Positions 6,900 through 9,043 of a DNA stretch of 9,043 bases are shown here, one piece after another (positions within the stretch are counted from its first letter, which is position 1; every line of letters begins with the position of its first letter). The notes beneath the pieces are model-generated. The model worked only from the letters and a program-made list of their open reading frames with translations, was not told the origin of the DNA and did not search any database. This stretch comes from JAEUKA01 sp035340095 (GTDB lineage: Bacteria; Myxococcota_A; Polyangia; Palsa-1104; JAEUJZ01), in assembly GCA_035340095.1 (NCBI GenBank), contig DAORGN010000203.1, positions 1-9,043 of the forward strand. Reading direction: 5' to 3'. A program made the translations under genes and the position numbers.

Positions 6900-8189
6900 A
6901 TGTCGCAAAAGGAAGTCAGTTCCGAATCCCAGCCTCACGATCCGGATGCCGCCAAAGAAAAGTACGGCTTTGGATCGTCGTGGCTGCCGATCATGCTGCT
7001 TTTGCCGCCACTTGTTTATTACATGTGGCTTTGCATGCGCGACCACGGCGGCGCGTTCTATGTTCCACGGTCGCTGGACGAGCTTGTGAATTTGGTAAAA
7101 CAAGTGCCTGCACCGACGGTGACTTCGGTGCTGGTGGTTGCGGGCTGGTACGGTGGACAAGCGCTTTTGCAGGTGTATGCGCCCGGTGAATGGGTCGAAG
7201 GATCGCCGCTCGCGGACGGAACCCGGCTGCCTTACAAAATGAATGGCTGGTTTTCGTTCTGGCTGACCATCCTGAGCCTGTTTTTCGCCTGCTGGATGGG
7301 CTGGCTGCCGGCGACGCTGCTGTGGGACGAGTTTGGGCCGATCATGACGACGCTGAACATTGGGGTCTACGTGTTCTGCCTGTACCTGTATTTCAAAGGC
7401 AAAGCGTCCCCCGAAAAGGCCTATACGGGCCGCGTCATGTACGACTACTTCATGGGCACCGAGCTGAATCCGCGGGTCGGGCGTTTCGACTTCAAGCTGT
7501 TCTGTGAAGCGCGTCCGGGCCTGACTTTGTGGGTGCTCATCAACTTTTCGATCGCGGCCAAGCAGTGGCAGATCCATCACACGGTGTCGACGCCGATGAT
7601 GCTGGTCTGTCTGTTCCAGTTTTTCTACATCATGGATTACTACTTCCACGAAGAAGCGATCCTGACGACCTGGGACATCAAGCACGAAAAGTTTGGCTGG
7701 ATGCTGTGCTTTGGCGACCTCGTGTGGGTGCCGTTTACGTACAGCTTGCAAGCGCAGTATCTGCTAAGCCACCCAAACGATCTGCCGACGTGGGCGACGC
7801 TCGCGATCATCGCGCTCAACGTGGCTGGGTATGCGGTGTTTCGTGGCACCAACATCCAAAAGCATCACTTTAGCCGTCACCCCGAACGTCCGATTTGGGG
7901 CAAGCCCGCCGAGTTTATCCAGACGGCGCGCGGTACCAAGCTGCTCCACTCGGGGTTTTGGGGAATTGCGCGTCACCTAAACTACTGCGGTGACTTGATG
8001 ATGGCGCTCGCGTGGTGTCTGACCTGCGGCGTGCACAACCTTCTGCCGTACTTTTACATCATCTACTTTACGTGGCTGCTCGTGCATCGCGAGCGACGGG
8101 ACGACGCCTTCTGCCACGCCAAGTACGGCAAAGACTGGGAAACGTATCGCCAAAAAGTCCCCTGGCGAATCTTCCCCGGCATCTACTAG
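6900..8189 (+). CDS. erg24: ERG4/ERG24-family sterol reductase, probable delta14-sterol reductase (DHCR14/LBR type), 429 aa
   Basis: A polytopic membrane protein with about nine or ten hydrophobic segments (for example 28-45, 74-92, 116-141, 150-165, 207-222, 232-248, 297-315, 366-395). Both family signature blocks are present: GRVMYDYFMGTELNPR (177-192) and LVHRERRDDAFCHAKYG (394-410), and it ends in KVPWRIFPGIY. The core matches the human TM7SF2/LBR group best: FCEARPGL (201-208), HEEAILTTWDI (250-260), WVPFTYSLQAQYLL (276-289), FRGTNIQKHHF (314-324). The segment SGFWGIARHLNY (351-362) is closer to DHCR7, so delta7 reduction cannot be excluded. The family uses NADPH to reduce a sterol ring double bond in the membrane; the C-14 reductase acts after C-14 demethylation. 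Length fits ERG24 (about 430 aa), with no Tudor domain as in LBR. Bacterial members are known, including a crystallised methanotroph enzyme. It lies 29 bp after the ERG2-like gene, probably in one operon. The start at 6900 follows AGAAGGA. Confidence 0.9.
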   Translation: MSQKEVSSESQPHDPDAAKEKYGFGSSWLPIMLLLPPLVYYMWLCMRDHGGAFYVPRSLDELVNLVKQVPAPTVTSVLVVAGWYGGQALLQVYAPGEWVEGSPLADGTRLPYKMNGWFSFWLTILSLFFACWMGWLPATLLWDEFGPIMTTLNIGVYVFCLYLYFKGKASPEKAYTGRVMYDYFMGTELNPRVGRFDFKLFCEARPGLTLWVLINFSIAAKQWQIHHTVSTPMMLVCLFQFFYIMDYYFHEEAILTTWDIKHEKFGWMLCFGDLVWVPFTYSLQAQYLLSHPNDLPTWATLAIIALNVAGYAVFRGTNIQKHHFSRHPERPIWGKPAEFIQTARGTKLLHSGFWGIARHLNYCGDLMMALAWCLTCGVHNLLPYFYIIYFTWLLVHRERRDDAFCHAKYGKDWETYRQKVPWRIFPGIY

Positions 8190-8242
8190 CCTAACCTCTT
8201 CCCGACCGCTCCCGTTTTCCCCACCGACCGCAAGCCTTGCTG
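8190..8242. other. Convergent gap between the sterol reductase and the minus-strand hypothetical gene
   Basis: These 53 bases separate two converging genes. A bidirectional terminator would be expected, but I see no strong GC stem with a T-tract. The only small dyad is CTGTT/AACAG around the TAA of the minus-strand gene (about 8239-8254), which is too weak to call. Confidence 0.3.
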
Positions 8243-8962
8243 TTAGCGAAACAGGGAGGTCAGCGGGATGAGCGCCACGCCAATCGCTGCGGGTAGCTGC
8301 ATGGTCAGCGACAGCATTCCGTAGCCAAAGTGCTGGCCGGCAATCACTTCTTGGCCCGCGGTCAGGGCTGCGCCAATGCCGATCTCTCCCCACGCGACGC
8401 CAGCCACCATGGCATGTTTGTCTCCGCCGGCGCCGGGACTGCCATGTAGAAAGTGACTCAGAGAAAACTCCAGGCCCACGTCGCCACCGCCCGACGCTTG
8501 GAATGGCTGGCCTGGACGTGCCCCAAGCAGATCAACGTGGGTGACAATCGCGAGCCGCAGCGCGGTCTGTCTCGATACCTGTCGCCACGGAAAGATGCGC
8601 AGCTCGACGCTGGGTCCGTGCAGCCAGGGCGAAGCAGGTGCATCGGGTTCAGAAGACACAGCCGCAAGGCGCTGTACTTTGTAGCCAATCCCTACGTCGA
8701 GCGGACGATTCAAAAGCGCAGGAACAGCGGCGAGGGGTCGCGCTACGAAGCGAAACTCCTCGCTAAGCTGGGTTCCGGTCGGCTGGGCGGGTAGATCCGG
8801 AGCGGCTTCCATGATGCCTCCGCCTGGCCCAATTCCAGCCGAAACCGAGACGGGTGGCAGCACAAACGGCAGCGGCAAACAGCCACCCTGGAAAATCGCA
8901 AACGTCAGCGCGGCCAAGCACGGCTCGACCCACTTGGGAGAGCGGACAGTCGCGGGTTTCAT
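8243..8962 (-). CDS. Hypothetical secreted or outer-membrane protein, 239 aa
   Basis: I do not recognise the family. The N-terminus (MKPATVRSPKWVEPCLAALT, then FAIFQGG and Cys28) has a basic region, a hydrophobic core at about 14-26, and a cysteine after Gly-Gly that makes a poor lipobox (Gln at -3), so it may be a lipoprotein or an ordinary Sec substrate. After Cys28 comes a Pro/Gly-rich segment. The rest alternates polar and hydrophobic residues with many glycines, ending in amphipathic strand-like stretches (MLSLTMQLPAAIGVALIPLT) and a C-terminal Phe-Arg. That pattern would suit a small beta-barrel or beta-rich envelope protein, but no domain is certain. The ATG at 8962 is preferred to an in-frame TTG at 8968; no good Shine-Dalgarno is seen for either. 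It converges on the sterol reductase gene, so a shared transcript is unlikely. Reading frames on the opposite strand here show no family features. Confidence 0.6.
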   Translation of the reverse strand: MKPATVRSPKWVEPCLAALTFAIFQGGCLPLPFVLPPVSVSAGIGPGGGIMEAAPDLPAQPTGTQLSEEFRFVARPLAAVPALLNRPLDVGIGYKVQRLAAVSSEPDAPASPWLHGPSVELRIFPWRQVSRQTALRLAIVTHVDLLGARPGQPFQASGGGDVGLEFSLSHFLHGSPGAGGDKHAMVAGVAWGEIGIGAALTAGQEVIAGQHFGYGMLSLTMQLPAAIGVALIPLTSLFR

Positions 8963-9043
8963 ACCCAAACACGATAACGCAGGCTGCGGACCCTGTATCG
9001 GCCCGCGGCCCCGTGTCGTTCCGCCGTCGATTAGTAGAAGCGG

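Noticed and set aside
6882..7751. A 289-codon minus-strand frame opposite the sterol reductase
   Set aside because: The translation is His/Arg/Gln-rich without domain features, and the plus strand encodes an unmistakable sterol reductase.
6310..8189. Recent transfer of the sterol genes from a eukaryote
   Set aside because: There are no introns, bacterial ribosome sites are present, and base composition and codon preference (GC-rich with frequent TTT and AAA) look like the neighbouring genes. An ancient transfer remains possible.
1..9043. CRISPR arrays, tRNA or rRNA genes, insertion sequences or attachment sites
   Set aside because: I saw no regularly spaced direct repeats, cloverleaf-like segments, transposase motifs or terminal inverted repeats in the window.

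Overview
The window looks like a chromosomal segment of a GC-rich Gram-negative bacterium. The genes are densely packed and intron-free, two starts have Shine-Dalgarno sites, several proteins carry Sec or Tat signals, and one gene encodes a periplasmic murein lytic transglycosylase. Two adjacent genes match late sterol-biosynthesis enzymes, a trait of a small set of bacteria such as some myxobacteria, methanotrophs and planctomycetes. Together with the large TPR protein this makes a myxobacterium-like (Myxococcota) host my best guess, but the lineage is inference only.

Layout. (1) Minus strand, 3718 down to the left edge: a 932-aa exported TPR protein, followed with an ATGA overlap by a PhnD-type solute-binding protein that has a twin-arginine signal and runs off the window at base 1. 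(2) 3719-3874: a divergent intergenic region with a perfect 12-bp palindrome. (3) Plus strand, 3875-6175: an MltD-type lytic transglycosylase with several LysM-like repeats. (4) 6176-6309: a leader containing an inverted repeat whose right arm touches the ribosome binding site of the next gene. (5) Plus strand, 6310-8189: a two-gene sterol unit, made of an ERG2/sigma-1-receptor family protein (sterol C-8 isomerase family, 186 aa) and, 29 bp on, an ERG24/DHCR14/LBR family sterol reductase (429 aa). (6) Minus strand, 8243-8962: a secreted hypothetical protein convergent with the sterol unit. (7) 8963-9043: 81 bases with no supported gene.

The main discovery is the sterol pair. In eukaryotes the C-14 reductase acts after C-14 demethylation, and the C-8 isomerase moves the ring-B double bond from position 8 to 7. 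Having both side by side suggests that this bacterium modifies sterols beyond simple lanosterol, by a fungal-like route (ERG2) rather than the animal EBP-type isomerase. The ERG2-like protein lacks the N-terminal membrane helix of the eukaryotic family but keeps the two acidic residues that correspond to the sigma-1 receptor ligand site. No other sterol gene (oxidosqualene cyclase, CYP51, C-4 demethylation) lies in the window, so the rest of the pathway must be elsewhere or the substrate must be acquired.
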